Positions 23,726-36,199 of a DNA stretch of 64,000 bases are shown here, in pieces. The stretch is from NCBI RefSeq assembly GCF_943734655.1, contig NC_071354.1, positions 158,121,142 through 158,185,141 on the forward strand, given 5' to 3'. Positions within the stretch are counted from its first letter, which is position 1, and every line of letters starts with the position of its first letter. Both the position numbers and the translations under genes were made by a program. The DNA comes from Sabethes cyaneus. Taxonomy: Eukaryota; Arthropoda; Insecta; Diptera; Culicidae. Below the pieces are notes generated by a model. It was not told where the DNA came from. It made no database searches and was given only the letters and a program-made list of their open reading frames with translations.

Positions 23726-24544
23726 CTGCAGCTCAAATTCTGACTTTGGACTTTTGACTTCAAAGTCCAATTTAAACACCGAATTTGGAATCTGCTGCAT
23801 TTCCAATTTTAGTTCAACTTTTGTTTCGTTTCCATTATAGGAATTTTCATAGAGCAAACCAATGCATAATTAGCGATGTGACAGAAACAAGAGCTGACTG
23901 GGAAGGATACGATACTATGAATTATGCTCTGTCATAATTCCGGGACGTCTGAATGGTTCTTCATCAAACGTAGTTTATCAAACACATGTTTGTTTGATAT
24001 AAAAGAATAACAAAAGAGGAAAACGGTCTTTTGCATGGGGGAGGAAGGTTCAAATGGAAAAATGGTGTGTTTCTTTTGCATTTGGAATGATAGCAGTCGT
24101 ACAAGTGGCAGAATTTCTGAAAGGGGGAATAGGGTGGCATTTAACAAGGGGGAGGTTCAAAAACGTAAAAAAGGCTTTGTGGCGATTTATATGGATTACC
24201 GAGAAGAATACAGTTTTACAGGTGACTGGGGAAAAACACGAAGCGAACTAACAAAGGGCGTAGAGGCATTCAAGAGAAGACAAAAAGTTTTCTTTTCTGC
24301 ATTATGATTTTTTTTTACAGCAGATGTACAAGCGGCTGTGAGACAAAGGCGCCCGAAAAAGATCGGGCCTTCAGCTAGTTTCGCATAAAACTTCAAAATT
24401 CATGTGTCATAAAAATTCAAGTCCACTTAGAATAGACATTGCTTGATGGGCTCAAAGTGAAAAGGCGATTCTGATAAAATTCAATATGACGACCAAATCC
24501 AAGAAGGCCACCAAAAATATTTTTCACTTCATTTGAAAGCGCTA
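23726..24544. other. Spacer, no gene recognised
   Basis: Contains two overlapping frames at 24035-24307 without recognisable domains. They lie in purine-rich DNA (AAAGGGGGAATAGGGTGG) and probably mean nothing. Confidence 0.35.
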
Positions 24545-25604
24545 TAGGGTAGAGGATCCATATTTCGCCAGGAGCCATATTTCGCCAGTTTGATGAATCC
24601 AAAGCTTTTTTTGTATATTTTTGGTCGACTTAAAAAAAATTATTTGACGAATTGGTAAAATTAAGGGCATGTACTACCACAAATATCTATTGCCTTTCGC
24701 TTGTTATTAATTTATCATGTATTAATTACAATTTGAAAATACCATCTCATACTAAGTGTATATTTTTTTACAAAATCAAAACGAGAGGCGAAAATACTAT
24801 TGGGGAAAAATGTACTCAAACTGTTTCATTATTCAATTATTCTTGACTAATATGATTCTATGTACAATATTTTAGCTAATTTTATACCGGTTTCACTTTA
24901 AACTTTGGATAATTTTGAAAAATTCATCAAAATTAAAGTGGCGAAATATGGTATCCATTTTTAGCCATGGATCCAAATTTCGCCACTTGATTTTTTTTTA
25001 AAACCGTTTTCGTTGAATGGTCTCTAGTTATGTCATTTCTTTAATAAAATTGCAGAAATTAGAACACAATCAATAAAAAAAAGTTAGTTAACTAAATATC
25101 GAACATTTATATTGAATATTAGTTTCCTTAACGGTACACCGTTTTAAAAGTGGATTAAGAGTTTTATTACTTCATCAGTTGGATTTCAGTGATTTCAGTG
25201 CCATTGACTCCACGAAATTCCTTGCTATTCAATGCCAAAGGGACGACAAGTGAATTATTGTTGTGGAATCTTCGGGAATACAAAACACATTTTTAAAATT
25301 AAACGAAGTGTTTCACAGGGAAATCGTGTTTGAATAAATTGTAATTAAAGTCAGCGAAGTTTGTAACAGAAAATTTAATGGCGATTTTGTGTGATTAAAA
25401 AAGGAAGTTCTATTCGAGATTTTACAGAGTTTGCCGATCCCCGAAATTTGTAGTTTAATTGGAAATAACAAAAAGCAGAAGCTGTAATTTTGTGCGTATG
25501 CTGTTCTTAACCAGAATCACTTGACACACTTTATGCTTCCCGCAAAATATAAAATAAAAACAAATTAATATTACCATTTAGTTAACATTTTTTCGAAGGA
25601 TAAT

Positions 25605-25795
25605 TAGGGGGAAGTCTGCCACTGGCAATTTCTCAAAAACAAGGAATGATAAAAATATTTGAAAAGAATGGAACAAGAGTACTTAAACGGTAGTATTGTC
25701 CTATTCCTTCCAAATATTTTTATCATTCCTTGTTTTTGAGAAATCGCTTGTGTCCGGGTATAGAGGCCTGTCCGGCCATACAGGACTTCCCCCTA
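25605..25795. mobile_element. MITE nested in TAGGG element 1 (TA-AGGGGGAAGTC type)
   Basis: TTAGGGGGAAGTC at the left and GACTTCCCCCTAA at the right. Inside, TTTCTCAAAAACAAGGAATG and CATTCCTTGTTTTTGAGAAA form a near-perfect foldback that also includes GATAAAAATATTTG. The target is TA. Confidence 0.85.
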
Positions 25796-25898
25796 ATACA
25801 ATTTGACAATTTGACAGAAAATATTAGGAGAAAGTTATGCTTAAGTAGATTCAAGGTGCTTTGATTCTTGATATTTTTTAATTTATGAATTGTCTTAA

Positions 25899-26142
25899 CC
25901 CCATAAGGTCTACATCATTTTTAGCATCGCAATATTCACTAAAATGGTACTTTTAAAAACTTTTATATCTTTCAATATTTTTTCACCAAATTTGGGGGAT
26001 TTCCTGAAAATCTTTTCTATTTTCATAATATCTATAGATAATGGCCATATGTCCGGAATTATTACGGATTCCGTGTTTTTTTTTTGTATGCCAGAAGGGC
26101 ATTGGGTTAAAAGGCCACTGCGACAGTCTGACCTTAGAGGGG
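25899..26142. mobile_element. piggyBac-like MITE with TTAA target
   Basis: TTAA at 25895-25898 and 26143-26146 flank CCCCATAAGGTC at the left and GACCTTAGAGGGG at the right. TTAA plus C-run ends are the piggyBac signature. It is 244 bp with no coding. Confidence 0.75.
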
Positions 26143-26710
26143 TTAATGCAAAAGAAAATATTTTTAATTCTTTTTAATTGTTTGAATAAAATGCCGTCGC
26201 TTTACTTAGAGTTTCCTAAGGCCTATATGATACAATTGCTATTTGACTAGAATTTCGATTCGCATATATTTACCGGAGACAGAGAAAATTAAGTTACTTT
26301 ATGAGTGAATTTTGGTATTTTATTGGTTTTCAAAAACGTTTCATGAACAATCACTTGCAAACGAAGCAAAATCTATTTACCAACTAGATTTATTAAGAAT
26401 ATAGAGCATTCATTTATACATTTGCAGCTATTTGAATCGGGTGTTTCTGAAGTGGCGAAATTTGGGTCCAGAGGCTGGCGAAATTTGGCAACCGGGTGGC
26501 GAAATTTGGGCTCAGAATACACATTTAAATAATCAATATAACGAGAAAAATACACAATTTAGTATGAATATGATGATTGAATCAGTAAAAGAAATGTCAG
26601 AAGTATAATTTTTTCATATTATGAAATATCTGAACTTATAGAACCTTGTTCTGTTTCGTTTCATGTAAATTTTTTGGATAAAGGTGGCGAAATATGGATC
26701 CGTCACCCTA

Positions 26711-27440
26711 TCTTCCTTTTACAAAAACCTTGTAATTTATTATTTGGTTCATAGCAAATTTAAGTCATATTACAGGATAAAGATGTCATTGTTTGCTAAA
26801 AGAACTTTTTTTCGAAAACGTTCCTGCCTCCTGGCGAGTTTTGAATTTTCAATATAATTAGCCGGTAGTTTTGCGATCAATTTTGTATTTTAGGCCAAAA
26901 CATACTTTATAAAGATCTGCTCTTTATCTTCCGTTTATGTCTGGGTAGGCCAGTTTTTAACTGGGAAAGCCACCATGCAATGAAGAGAAATATAAGGTTT
27001 GAAAAGCACTATTCTACTATTGCTACGAGGAAGAATTTGGAAGAATAATGATTAGCGCTATAGCGAGTTTTATAAAAAGGGGAACAAATCTCGTTAGCGC
27101 CAGATACGGAAAACAAATATGCGCAGAGACAGTGGTTTGAGAATTTGTGAAAAACTGATTAATTAAACCGATGAACATCCCTTATGAACATACACTAATC
27201 GCCTGTCTCGCCGATAATGCATCCATCGGCTTTGCATTTTATCACGAACCTCATTGTGAACATTGGAATTCGTTCAAAAATTGAATATTGAACATATTGA
27301 ACATAACATATTGAACACAATATTCGTATATTCAGCAATGCTATGAAGCGTAAATGTATGTGGCTCATTAGTTATAGGCGAATTGAACCATTCGCTTCTC
27401 TGTTTTCTCATGGTAAAATCGTTTGCCGATGCAAACGAGC
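26711..27440. other. Spacer, no gene seen
   Basis: AT-rich. A TTGAACATA word is repeated four times at about 27288-27320. No frame is convincing. Confidence 0.4.
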
Positions 27441-27935
27441 AGAGAGCATCTCAATGGCAAAATCGCAAAAGGAGATGGAACGGAAGTTAACCTAGGAGTG
27501 TCCATAAATAATGGTAGTGCCTAGGCTCTTGATTTTGGTGGGATCCAGCAAGAAATCGGACTGAAAGCCCGATAGCAACTGAAGACTGCTAGAGCCGACT
27601 AAAAGGACCGACTCCCGGTATTAGGATCAGTTCTGAATTTGTTAGAGAGAAAAACTAGTACAGAAATAGGTCAATGGTTCCAGTAAGGCTAGAGAATTCG
27701 TAGCACAATATCAAGCGAGCTTTAAGAGGGCTCGCGGAACTAAAACCAGATTTTCCCACTTCGCCAAACTCTTCAGAAATGTCGAAAACACAAGGTGCCC
27801 ACTGCTCATATATTTTTATAGATTTGAAGGCTGCGTATGATACAGTTGAACGGGAGCAGTTATGGCAGATTATGAATTTGAAAATGGCTGAACATTGTCT
27901 ACCTAGAAATCCGCGATGTGTGACTGGTTGAAAAA
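27440..27935 (+). pseudogene. Heavily decayed RTE-clade RT fragment
   Basis: Homologous to 8830-9370. It keeps a CGGAAGTTAACCTAGGAGTG segment also present at 13535-13555, an EFVAQYQASFKRARG block, and, in another frame, FIDLKAAYDTVEREQLWQIM (RT motif A). Frameshifts occur every 50-100 bp. Endonuclease, motif B and the ADD box are absent, and both ends are truncated. Confidence 0.7.
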
Positions 27936-28275
27936 GCATTACTAATAGTATGTGTAACATTTCACACGTTTATAACACAGTCAATCCACAATCGCTCAAG
28001 AAGATGGCAAGGATTGGTTCCACAACTGGAAGCTTAGCTGACATCAAACCTTCCGGTTCAATTGCAGAATGGAGCTTTTGAAATTTTGATACTATTGCCA
28101 TCGCAAACATATAAAGAAGCTGACGGAATCCAAGTTAATGCAAACTCCAGTTCTTCTTTGCTGCCGGAAAATCGCCCTTTTTAGGGCCGCCAAATGCCAG
28201 TATGGTATTAAGAATTATTTTGAATAGGGAGGAAGTGTCTAATGCGGAGAATGATTAATTGAATGAACTGAATTG
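27936..28275. other. Spacer, no gene seen
   Basis: Ordinary sequence with no frame or repeat I can support. Confidence 0.35.
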
Positions 28276-28510
28276 TTTTTCAACATAGACCAAAAATATA
28301 ACGGGACAATGGCAGGAAGGGTTCGCGAAATAGCGTTCTCGGTTGGTACCCGAGTGTTTTACTAACTAAACTACCGCCAACCGCTGTGTTAGGTAGTCTA
28401 ATACCTAATTTTGTTTTATTCTTGCAATTCTATTACTACCGCATTAAAAATTATGTCCTCCTATGTCAACGGTATGATCGTATCTTGTACATAACACATC
28501 TAATTTTTTT
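28276..28510 (+). mobile_element. Foldback element F, one arm
   Basis: TAGACCAAAAATATAACGGG, TTGGTACCCGAGTGTTTTAC and GTCTAATACCTAATTTTGTT match, in order, the left arm of the foldback element at 34871-35242. The second arm is missing. The final part (28460-28510, CGTATCTTGTACATAACACA) matches the edge motif seen at 21340-21370. Confidence 0.65.
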
Positions 28511-31500
28511 ACTCGTATACCAGTTTGTCATCCTGCAGTAAATATTGTTCTAAGAACGATAATCCTATCGTTTCTATGCTTAATCAAGTCCGATGCGTTA
28601 TTTTCGATCAGCAATCTATTTAATGTGAATGTTAAATTTTCATTTAGAGTAGAATTTAGGAGTCGGAAAAACAGGAGAAATATTTTTCGCAAAAAAATCG
28701 TTTGCAAATTCCACCAAATTGTCGTTTTTTTTGCTGGTCTTAAAATAAATCGTATCTGCCCCAAATGGGGTGCGGGGCATGTTTCGTTGAGGTAACAAAA
28801 CCGTCTAGATATATAAATAACCCCGGCAGTGGGTAACAGTGGGCCATATTCCGCCTGGTGGTGCGTGTGTTCGACAAATAACAAAATCGTTACCGCCGCT
28901 GGGGCAGTAAGTACGTACATATCGGGTGAGATCTCTCTGCAAAACACGAAACTGGCAATCAAAATATTTTCGACCCGCGCGCGGTCTGCTCGAAATGTCC
29001 TCGATATTGATTGCTTTCGCTTGTTTTGGTGTACGCGTAGTATTTGCTTCTGCCGATGTTGCTGTTGTTGCTGTTTTAGCTGTTGTTGCTTTTAGAAGCA
29101 AAACTGATGAAAGTAAGCAAATATTCGGCCGGGCCAAAGTTTAGTGGCTGGCATTACCGCTTCCAGCCAGCCAAACAGCCAACGAGTTTACCAGCCATGT
29201 AGCACGCAATGACAATAAACCCAAAGATCCCAGCCAGCAAACGACGACGACAACGAAACGGCGAATGGGAAAAGTGAGCGGTTGTAAAAAAAATGTTTAC
29301 TCTCTCTGGTCGCCTGGAACCAAGCCGGCAACAAATATGCGTAATATGCGAAAGTATGCGAACGTGCACGTCATCACATTTGTCGGTTTATAACAGTAAC
29401 ATAACGCATGTACGGCAGTACATATTCTGCCGAACGAACGCACTATCGGCGAACAACATCAGACTGATTGGACGACGACGACGACGATGACGGTACCATT
29501 AGGGAATGAGAAGCACCTCGGCCTCGGCCTCGGAGTGTTTCGTCGGTTCGGACGACGCCACGGGGTCAGGAGGCGGAAAACAATGATCTTAGCTTACCAA
29601 CGCAACGCGCCGGATGCAGCAGCGCAGCAGCCAAGCATGTTCGAATATTTTCGTCAGGATGGAACTTTTCGAAGGCATGTTGAGGTAAATTTTCACCCGG
29701 ACACAAGTATGAACGTCTAGCTTGAGCTAGAGCTCAATATTGACGTCGGTTGGTGGCGATGAATTATTAAAGCAGGCAATAATTGTCAGTTCAATCTCAG
29801 GGAAATTTGCTACGCTTTATGGAATCAAATCCAGCATATTTTGTGCAAGCTTTTTCTTTCAAGTTTTTTGAATTGGATGGTCTGTAAGAGAAGTAAAACA
29901 ATTAGCTACAGAATGAATGCGTAGGCTCACTCAATTTTTTCTGTTACATTCTAGTCCATATCAGACTTGTCCTAATTCGCGTATCTGTTCTCATGATCGT
30001 TGCTTTTCCGACCCCTCGGGTTAAGCGTGATAGAAGCGAAACATATTTTATACCCCGTTGACTGGCTTGGCCATATGAAGCGGCATTTTATGGGGCTGCT
30101 TTCCGCGCAGTCGTGTGCGTTTGTGCCGGCTCTGTTGGCTTGCAACCGAAGCGTAGTCTCGTACGGTTCACTGGGACTGGCAGCGACGCTCCGGGAGCTG
30201 GAAGGATCTTGCCGACACAGAACCGAAAGTAAGTTGCGAAAGAAGAGGAAAACTGTAATAATTTACAGACATTGCGTCTGCTGATTTTCAATTTTTTCAC
30301 CCTGCCTGCACAGCCGACGGAGTGAAAGGAAATGCTCAGCATTTTCTCATTTCCTGCTGCTGCTGCTGCTGCTGTTGCAGCCGCGCTTGCACGGACTTTC
30401 CAACCTCGTTTCGGTTGCGAAGGGTTTTTTACGATCGGCTTTAACATACTTTAATGAAAATTGAGTGTAGAAGAAAAAAATCACGTTCTACGGAGCTGCT
30501 GTCTGGCGTATAAACTGTCTACGCATATTGGTGTCACAATGTAAAGCCTTTAAATTCGGAAAATATCCGAAGCAATCGAGTAAAGTTACGTTGAAAAGCC
30601 CCGCACTTAGAGCATTAGAACACCGAAGTTTAAAATGGAAAAGAAACCGCAAACGGAAACAGAACAAGTTTAAAGTTCGCGGTCTCGAAAGCTTTTAGTA
30701 ATTTTCCCCGCGGCGTGGTGGTGTTTCATCTGCTATGGTTTCTTTCCTGGAATCTCAGAAAAGAATAACCATTGAAGGAGGTTCAAATTTCAAATACCAA
30801 AGGAAGAAGGCTTGAAAAAGCAGACGGCACTGGAAATATTTCAGATAACATTTAACAAACTTTGGATAAACTTTCATATTTAATGTGAATATAAAGGTCA
30901 AACCAAAAAATTAATGTTATTTGGAAACCTTCCAAATATTTAAGTGCTCGTTGGTATATTATTGAGTCTGACTGGAAATAATACTGTTTTAAATATTCGC
31001 AAATCGAAGCTTGAAAACAGTGGATTTATTTCATCGAAAGCCTTACGGATAATTTAGTTCTGAAATTACAACTCCCGCTTTCAATTGCCAACAAATCAAC
31101 AAACAAAATGCACTCTTCTCTGAACGTTAACTGAAAGTTTAAAGTTAATTTTCAACTCGTTACCGTGAGTAGCGATGCGATAGGATTTTTGCGAAGCACT
31201 TTCTTGATCAGAGCGCGATTCTTTTTATTTCGTTTTTGCTGGCTCAAAATCCCTGTAATTGCTAATCCGGTTCAAGTACGCGAAAGTTTCTGTGTGCTGC
31301 AGTTCAACTGATGCAATAAAGCCAGGCATCGAGAAACTTGTGTCTGTTCTTTGCCGTTTGTTACTGCTCTTGCCACGACTGCTGCTGCTGCTGCTACTTG
31401 AGAATTGCCAGCCACCTCAAATCCGATGCTACTGGCAATATCCGTTGCTTGAAAAACAGCCAGTACTGGGAGCGTTCATGCGTTTCACTATCACACCGGT

Positions 31501-31731
31501 TAACAAAAGTTTTAAGCTGAGCCCCGAAAATATGTTTACTTGTTAATTTTGGCACCTATTAGGAGTATGTGAGAAGCGAGCTTACTAGAGGAGAATATTT
31601 TAAAAATTCAAAATTCAAAAATAACCATGCGTCCCCTGAACTTTATAAAACAATGGAGGTGCATCATTTTGCGTTGAACATTGAACATATTCACCTCTCC
31701 AGAATAAATCAGCTGTAGAGCGCACATATTT
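28511..31731. other. Low-copy region, no gene recognised
   Basis: GC-richer islands at 28740-29700 and 30050-30420. Trinucleotide runs lie at 29060-29095 (GTTGCT), 29473-29488 (GAC), 30356-30377 (CTG) and 31379-31396 (CTG). The frame at 30000-30284 crosses a donor-like AAAGTAAGT at 30228, and the minus frame at 28528-28962 is 144 codons; neither shows a domain. It may be intron or intergenic DNA of a host gene. Confidence 0.35.
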
Positions 31732-32704
31732 TAGGGGAATTATGTATAACGTGCCCCCCGTGGCCAATGTGCCCCCCCTTCGTTTTTCGCTAAACAAGCG
31801 AAATTAAAATGCAAAACCACCCAGAAACCATAGTATTTGATGGAACTAGCCTACTATGCAAGTATGACAGTTGTCACATGCTGTAAAAACAAAACAAAAA
31901 TAAATTTGTTTTTGAGCAGCTTCCGATGTAACTTTTGGCGTCATTTCCATAAGCTATTTTCTTGTCAAAATCTGTAAATAACCGGTTGTTGCGATTCGAT
32001 TGCGTAAAGTGAACTTCAAAATGACATTCCTGCTAAAAATAGCGGTATGAAACGCTTGACTTGCTTTAACATTTAATATTTTTTCAAATAAGTAAAAGCA
32101 GGCCAAAATGCCCCACTTGCGGTGGTGCAATTTGCCCCCCTTGCAAATGTGGCTTTAAAACTATGTAAACAGATCTAAGTTGAAGTCGATTGCCATTATT
32201 TAATTCAATTAGTATTGTAGAGTAACCGTGGTGGGAATAATTTATTACCAACGTCCAAATTCTAGGTAATTCAACTACCCGGTACAAAACGCCACAGCTG
32301 CGTATAATGTGCCCCATGCAGAAAAGAAAAAGTGCACCAGAAGGCCGAAACTAGGTTTATTTTACATAAAATAACGATATTTTGCAAAACAAAGGAAATA
32401 GTTTTACTTTCTACAAAATAGAGTTGGTCTGTCACTGGTAGAAATACTCAAATTACCGCATTGGGCATATTATACCGCAGGTGGGGCATTTTACCCCGCG
32501 CAGACGAGAAACACAACATTTAGGTGCTTTTATTAAATAATTCCTAGCATGTTTATTCCACAATACTAAATGAAATAAACAATTGCAATTGGTTGTCAGC
32601 TTAAGTACCAACATATACTCGTAGTTGTAACGTTAATTTGGGGAAGTATAACGGAGATATATCCATTTATTCTTAGGGGGGGCACATTATACACTTTTCC
32701 CCTA
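31732..32704. mobile_element. TAGGG element 2 (973 bp, GGGGCA iterons)
   Basis: TIRs: TAGGGGAATTATGTATAACG on the left, and on the right the inverse of TAGGGGAAAAGTGTATAATG, both continuing into GTGCCCCCC. Related GTGCCCC / GGGGCA words recur at 31766, 32109, 32133, 32309, 32463 and 32482-32497. Target is TA. AT-rich core, no coding. Confidence 0.85.
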
Positions 32705-34870
32705 TTTCATTTTTTGCTTATTTTGTCAATCTGTGTTGTGTTAATTTGTCGAATTTTCCTGCGGCGCACTTGAAAATGGTGTCGGTTCTTTTCGGTATTG
32801 TTTTTGTTTTATCTGCTGTAGTGTGTTCATGCTTTTGAGTTTTGACGCCTAACTCAGGCAAAGCGAAACGAAGTAACAGAATCATATGTACCAACCAACC
32901 AACCAGGGGCACCTACTGGAGGACCATCTTGCCAACACGTAACGAACTACTACTGGCTGGCTCTGGCTGACTGGCGGGCGACTGGCTGATGATGGCGTGA
33001 TGATATTGCAAAACCCTATGAACCACCACGAGTCAAGTGGAATGCGCGCACATAAAAATAGTCTCGATAGGTTTGGGTTTAGTTTTAGTTTCGGTGCTTT
33101 GAAGAAGGGTGTTCTGTGGTTTGACAGTTACTTTTTGGGGTACCGCAGGTACCTTCTGTTGTATTCTTTGTCTCAGCAAATTATGTGGAACGGAACGATT
33201 AGCTCTGTATCCTTTATCATTCGCGTAGCTTTTCAGAGAAGAAGAAAAAATCGAGACACCCCTTTCTGGGCACTTTATGTATACGTCATACTTCCATTTG
33301 AAGCAATACTCTAGTCACGGCTAAATCGTGAAAAAAAAACGAGAGCAAGAATGGGAAGGTCAATAAACTTTACTACGATAGCTGAATGCATTCTTCGGCT
33401 TTCAGTTATCCTGGCTGTAGATTTTGCAGTCAGTAGTACGTTGATGCTACAGACTGCCGGCAGACCGGGCGCGAGACAATGCGCGGCGGTAAGCTTGGAA
33501 AAACAAATTTATCCTCGTGTAGACAATGGGAGTATAAATTTGTATTCCAGCAGTCCGATCATAATGTTGATACTGTTTCATTTTTGCATTTTAGCAATCC
33601 GAAGGATAATAATGTTTTAAGAGAAAACGCTTTCGGATGAAAAAATATTTCACTCTTCCATTACAGAGCCAAAAGCCCGGAGTCCGGTTCGCACAATCAG
33701 CACCCATCTTTTTCGTGTCGGCAGGGGAGTAGAAGAAAATGAAAAAGTAGAAAAATAAACTTTTATCTGCAAGCAACCGAGTAAAACGGAAAACGATGCC
33801 GGCATCGGAGCGACGTTACTGACTGCGGGAAAATCAAAACCGTTGACTTCCACCGCACCGCACCGCATCGCACCGCGATCGGGCGTGGATTGTTTTGATT
33901 GAGCAATTACAACCTGCCGAAAATGTGGGTGACGACGACTGACGACGTCTTTGGCTTGGCGGTGCGTTGCGGTGTTGTCACGGTTGGGAACGCACAAACA
34001 AACGCGTCGATTTAGTATTATTATTACTGTTTGTCTCGAGCACCCTTTTCCGTGCCTACCTCACACGAGAGGAGAATTAAATCTAATTTCAATTAATGCA
34101 CAGTAAATTGAATGTTTTGTGTGTCACCGATTTACGATTCATTTTCTACACTGCCGGTTTGGCATTTTTAAGGTTTGTCAGTTGAGAAAACAAGAAAGAG
34201 TGCTAACGGTATGTTAATGCCGAACCATTAGATATAGAAGGCAATTACGTGTGTGCATATAGCGATAATAAAGTGAAAGGTGTGGAAAGCAGAGTTTATG
34301 AATTTGATGGAAGAAAAATTACTTACAAAATGCATGCGACCATTTGTCAGTTGTCAGTACAGTTAACAGATGATGTACAGATACGGTGTTTACCCTTTGA
34401 GTTGAGTCTAATTTAATAGAAGTTTGGATTATAATTTCAAAAACGCTTGTCCTAGTTCTCGAACCGCTAGCTTTCCTATTGATGAGATAATGTGCTGAAG
34501 ATATGGTTCGGAAGCACGGAACACAAAAATGACTACACAGGATTTCACCAGAATTAATGAAAAGAGAATAAAACAAATTAACACAGAATATAGCAGGAAC
34601 CCCAAGCTTTTAACTCCTTGCGAGTGTTGCAACATGTACATATTTATCTGAAAAGGTTGCAAACCTTTCCGATTCTCTTGGTACACATCCTGCACGGTAC
34701 AAGTTACAAATTTCTGTCATAAAATATAGATTGGTACAGATTTACAGAGTGTAAAACACTCATTTTTTCTCTCAATGCTGTTACGTTTAACCACTAGAGA
34801 AGCAACTATTGGTAAGTAAGAAAATAAAACAAAACGTAACTGGGTATGAAGAGCGATTAATTGGATGAAT
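32705..34870. other. Low-copy region, no gene recognised
   Basis: A short tandem CACCGCACCGCATCGCACCG block lies at 33851-33875, and a GACGACGACTGACGACGTC palindrome at 33931-33950. A frame at 33351 starts MGRSINFTTIAECILRL, is hydrophobic early on, and is crossed at 33489 by a good donor GGCGGTAAGC. This would fit a signal-peptide exon but is unsupported otherwise. CCAACCAACCAACC sits at 32892. Confidence 0.35.
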
Positions 34871-35242
34871 TGGAAAATTTCGATATAGACCAAAAATATA
34901 TCGGGCTGTGTAATGGCAGCAGGGGTTCGCATACATTTTCTTTCGGTTGGTACCCGAATGTTGCACTTACTGAACTACTGCCGCCCATTATATTAGGTAT
35001 TCTAATACCTAATTTTGTTTTATTCTCCCAATTCTATCACTCCCCTTATACGCACCACACACTTCCTATGCGACGATATTATTGATGTATGACTGTGTAA
35101 GAGGTATTACAACTAGCTAATATAACGGGCGGCTGTAGTTTAGTGAGTGAAACATTCGGGTACTAACGGGAAGAGCGTAGTTGCGAGACTCATCTACAAT
35201 TGCACAGCTCGATATATTTTTGGTTTACATCGAAATTTTCCA
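34871..35242. mobile_element. Foldback element F, complete
   Basis: Two arms of about 150-160 bp in inverted orientation. The outer 35 bases are nearly identical (TGGAAAATTTCGATATAGAC against TGGAAAATTTCGATGTAAAC, then CAAAAATATATCG). Deeper, GGTACCCGAATGTTGCACTT faces TAGTACCCGAATGTTTCACT. The centre is at about 35050-35090. No TSD is clear. Confidence 0.85.
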
Positions 35243-35680
35243 GTCTAGTCCACCTCAGACACTTCCTCCCTTCCAAAATAGTTTACGTAATGACCACGCT
35301 AAGTCATATACGAGTAAATAAAAAAGAACAAAACTTTGTGTTTTCCATCGTTGAGTCCGATTTGACGCATAGAACAACGTATATCCTCCGAGAAGTTGGC
35401 CTTCACTCAGGAAAGCACTTTCACCGAAACATCCTCAAATTTCATCGGTACGATGAACCGGTTGGGAACAGCATCGATGCTAAACAGGGTTATCATTTTA
35501 TCTTTCTTCAAAGAAAAAAAGCAATGTCTTCGACCGAGTTACTCGTAGTTCTTTTACCCGCCTCGTAATCAAATGGCGTGATTCTTCCCATGGATTTTTC
35601 AAAAATTTTCTTAGCAGGCTTGCTTATGGCATATACCGGGTTACGAGCAATTTTTCCACGAACCGATCCAATAATCCCAA
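35243..35680. other. Spacer, no gene seen
   Basis: A 122-codon frame begins inside the foldback and continues to 35568, with no domain recognised. Confidence 0.35.
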
Positions 35681-35880
35681 AGTCGAAGAATCAAAGTATT
35701 AAAGAATTCGAGAATCCGAGAATCCAAAAATCTTAGAATTTAAGACTCCAAAAATTCAAGCATCCAACAATCCAAGAAATCATGTATCTAATAATTAAAG
35801 AAATCAAACTTTTTGGATACTTGGGATCTAAGAATTCGATAATACTTCTGAGTCTGAGAATCGGTCAGCCAAAGAACCTC
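35681..35880 (+). repeat. Degenerate GAATCCAA array, part 1
   Basis: Irregular words such as AATTCGAGAATCCGAGAATC and AATCCAAAAATCTTAG at 8-12-bp steps. The array continues at 37960-38765 beyond a block of DNA transposons that evidently landed in it. Confidence 0.65.
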
Positions 35881-35939
35881 AGCAGTTGTTTCCGGGGTGA
35901 TTTTGTCTCATTCAGTTAAGGTTACCTGCCGCTATTGAA

Positions 35940-36134
35940 ACATTCCAGCGTTACGGGACACTATCCCCACTATACAGATCGGTTCCTGTTTCATCAAATC
36001 CCTGGCATTCTAGTGGAAGTTAAAGTACTATTTAAACAACTATTTTACAAGGTATTTGCTAAAAAATTGGCGAAACAGGAGGCGATTCACACGGTAACAA
36101 TGGGTGCTGATTGTGTCCCGTAACGCTGGAATGT
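35940..36134. mobile_element. MITE M2, intact 22-bp TIRs
   Basis: ACATTCCAGCGTTACGGG(ACAC) at the left is perfectly inverted at the right end. It is 195 bp, non-coding. A diverged copy is at 16249-16401. Confidence 0.85.
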
Positions 36135-36199
36135 GCCTATTGCTGGATGCTTGTTAGTTTTTGCTCCTGGTCCTTAATTTTCAAAATTAACCAGGTCGG

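Larger units (their letters stand above)
24545..26710. mobile_element. TAGGG element 1 (2,166 bp, TA-flanked, TTTCGCCA iterons)
   Basis: TIRs: TAGGGTAGAGGATCC on the left, and the inverse of TAGGGTGACGGATCC on the right, both running into CATATTTCGCCA. Extra copies of the TGGCGAAAT(A/T)TGG word lie at 24567-24580, 24942-24990 (two, facing), 26451, 26474 and 26498. TA at both ends fits a Tc1/mariner/pogo-type target. No transposase frame is visible; two unrelated MITEs are nested inside. AT-rich and non-autonomous. Confidence 0.8.

Noticed and set aside
28528..28962. 144-codon minus-strand frame
   Set aside because: No recognisable motif and it crosses AT-rich low-complexity sequence.
30000..30284. 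94-codon frame with a donor-like AAAGTAAGT at 30228
   Set aside because: GTAAGT is expected many times by chance in 64 kb; no acceptor or domain supports an exon.
33351..33620. Signal-peptide-like frame followed by a GTAAGC donor
   Set aside because: Plausible first exon but no partner exon or family match; left as a note in the region entry.
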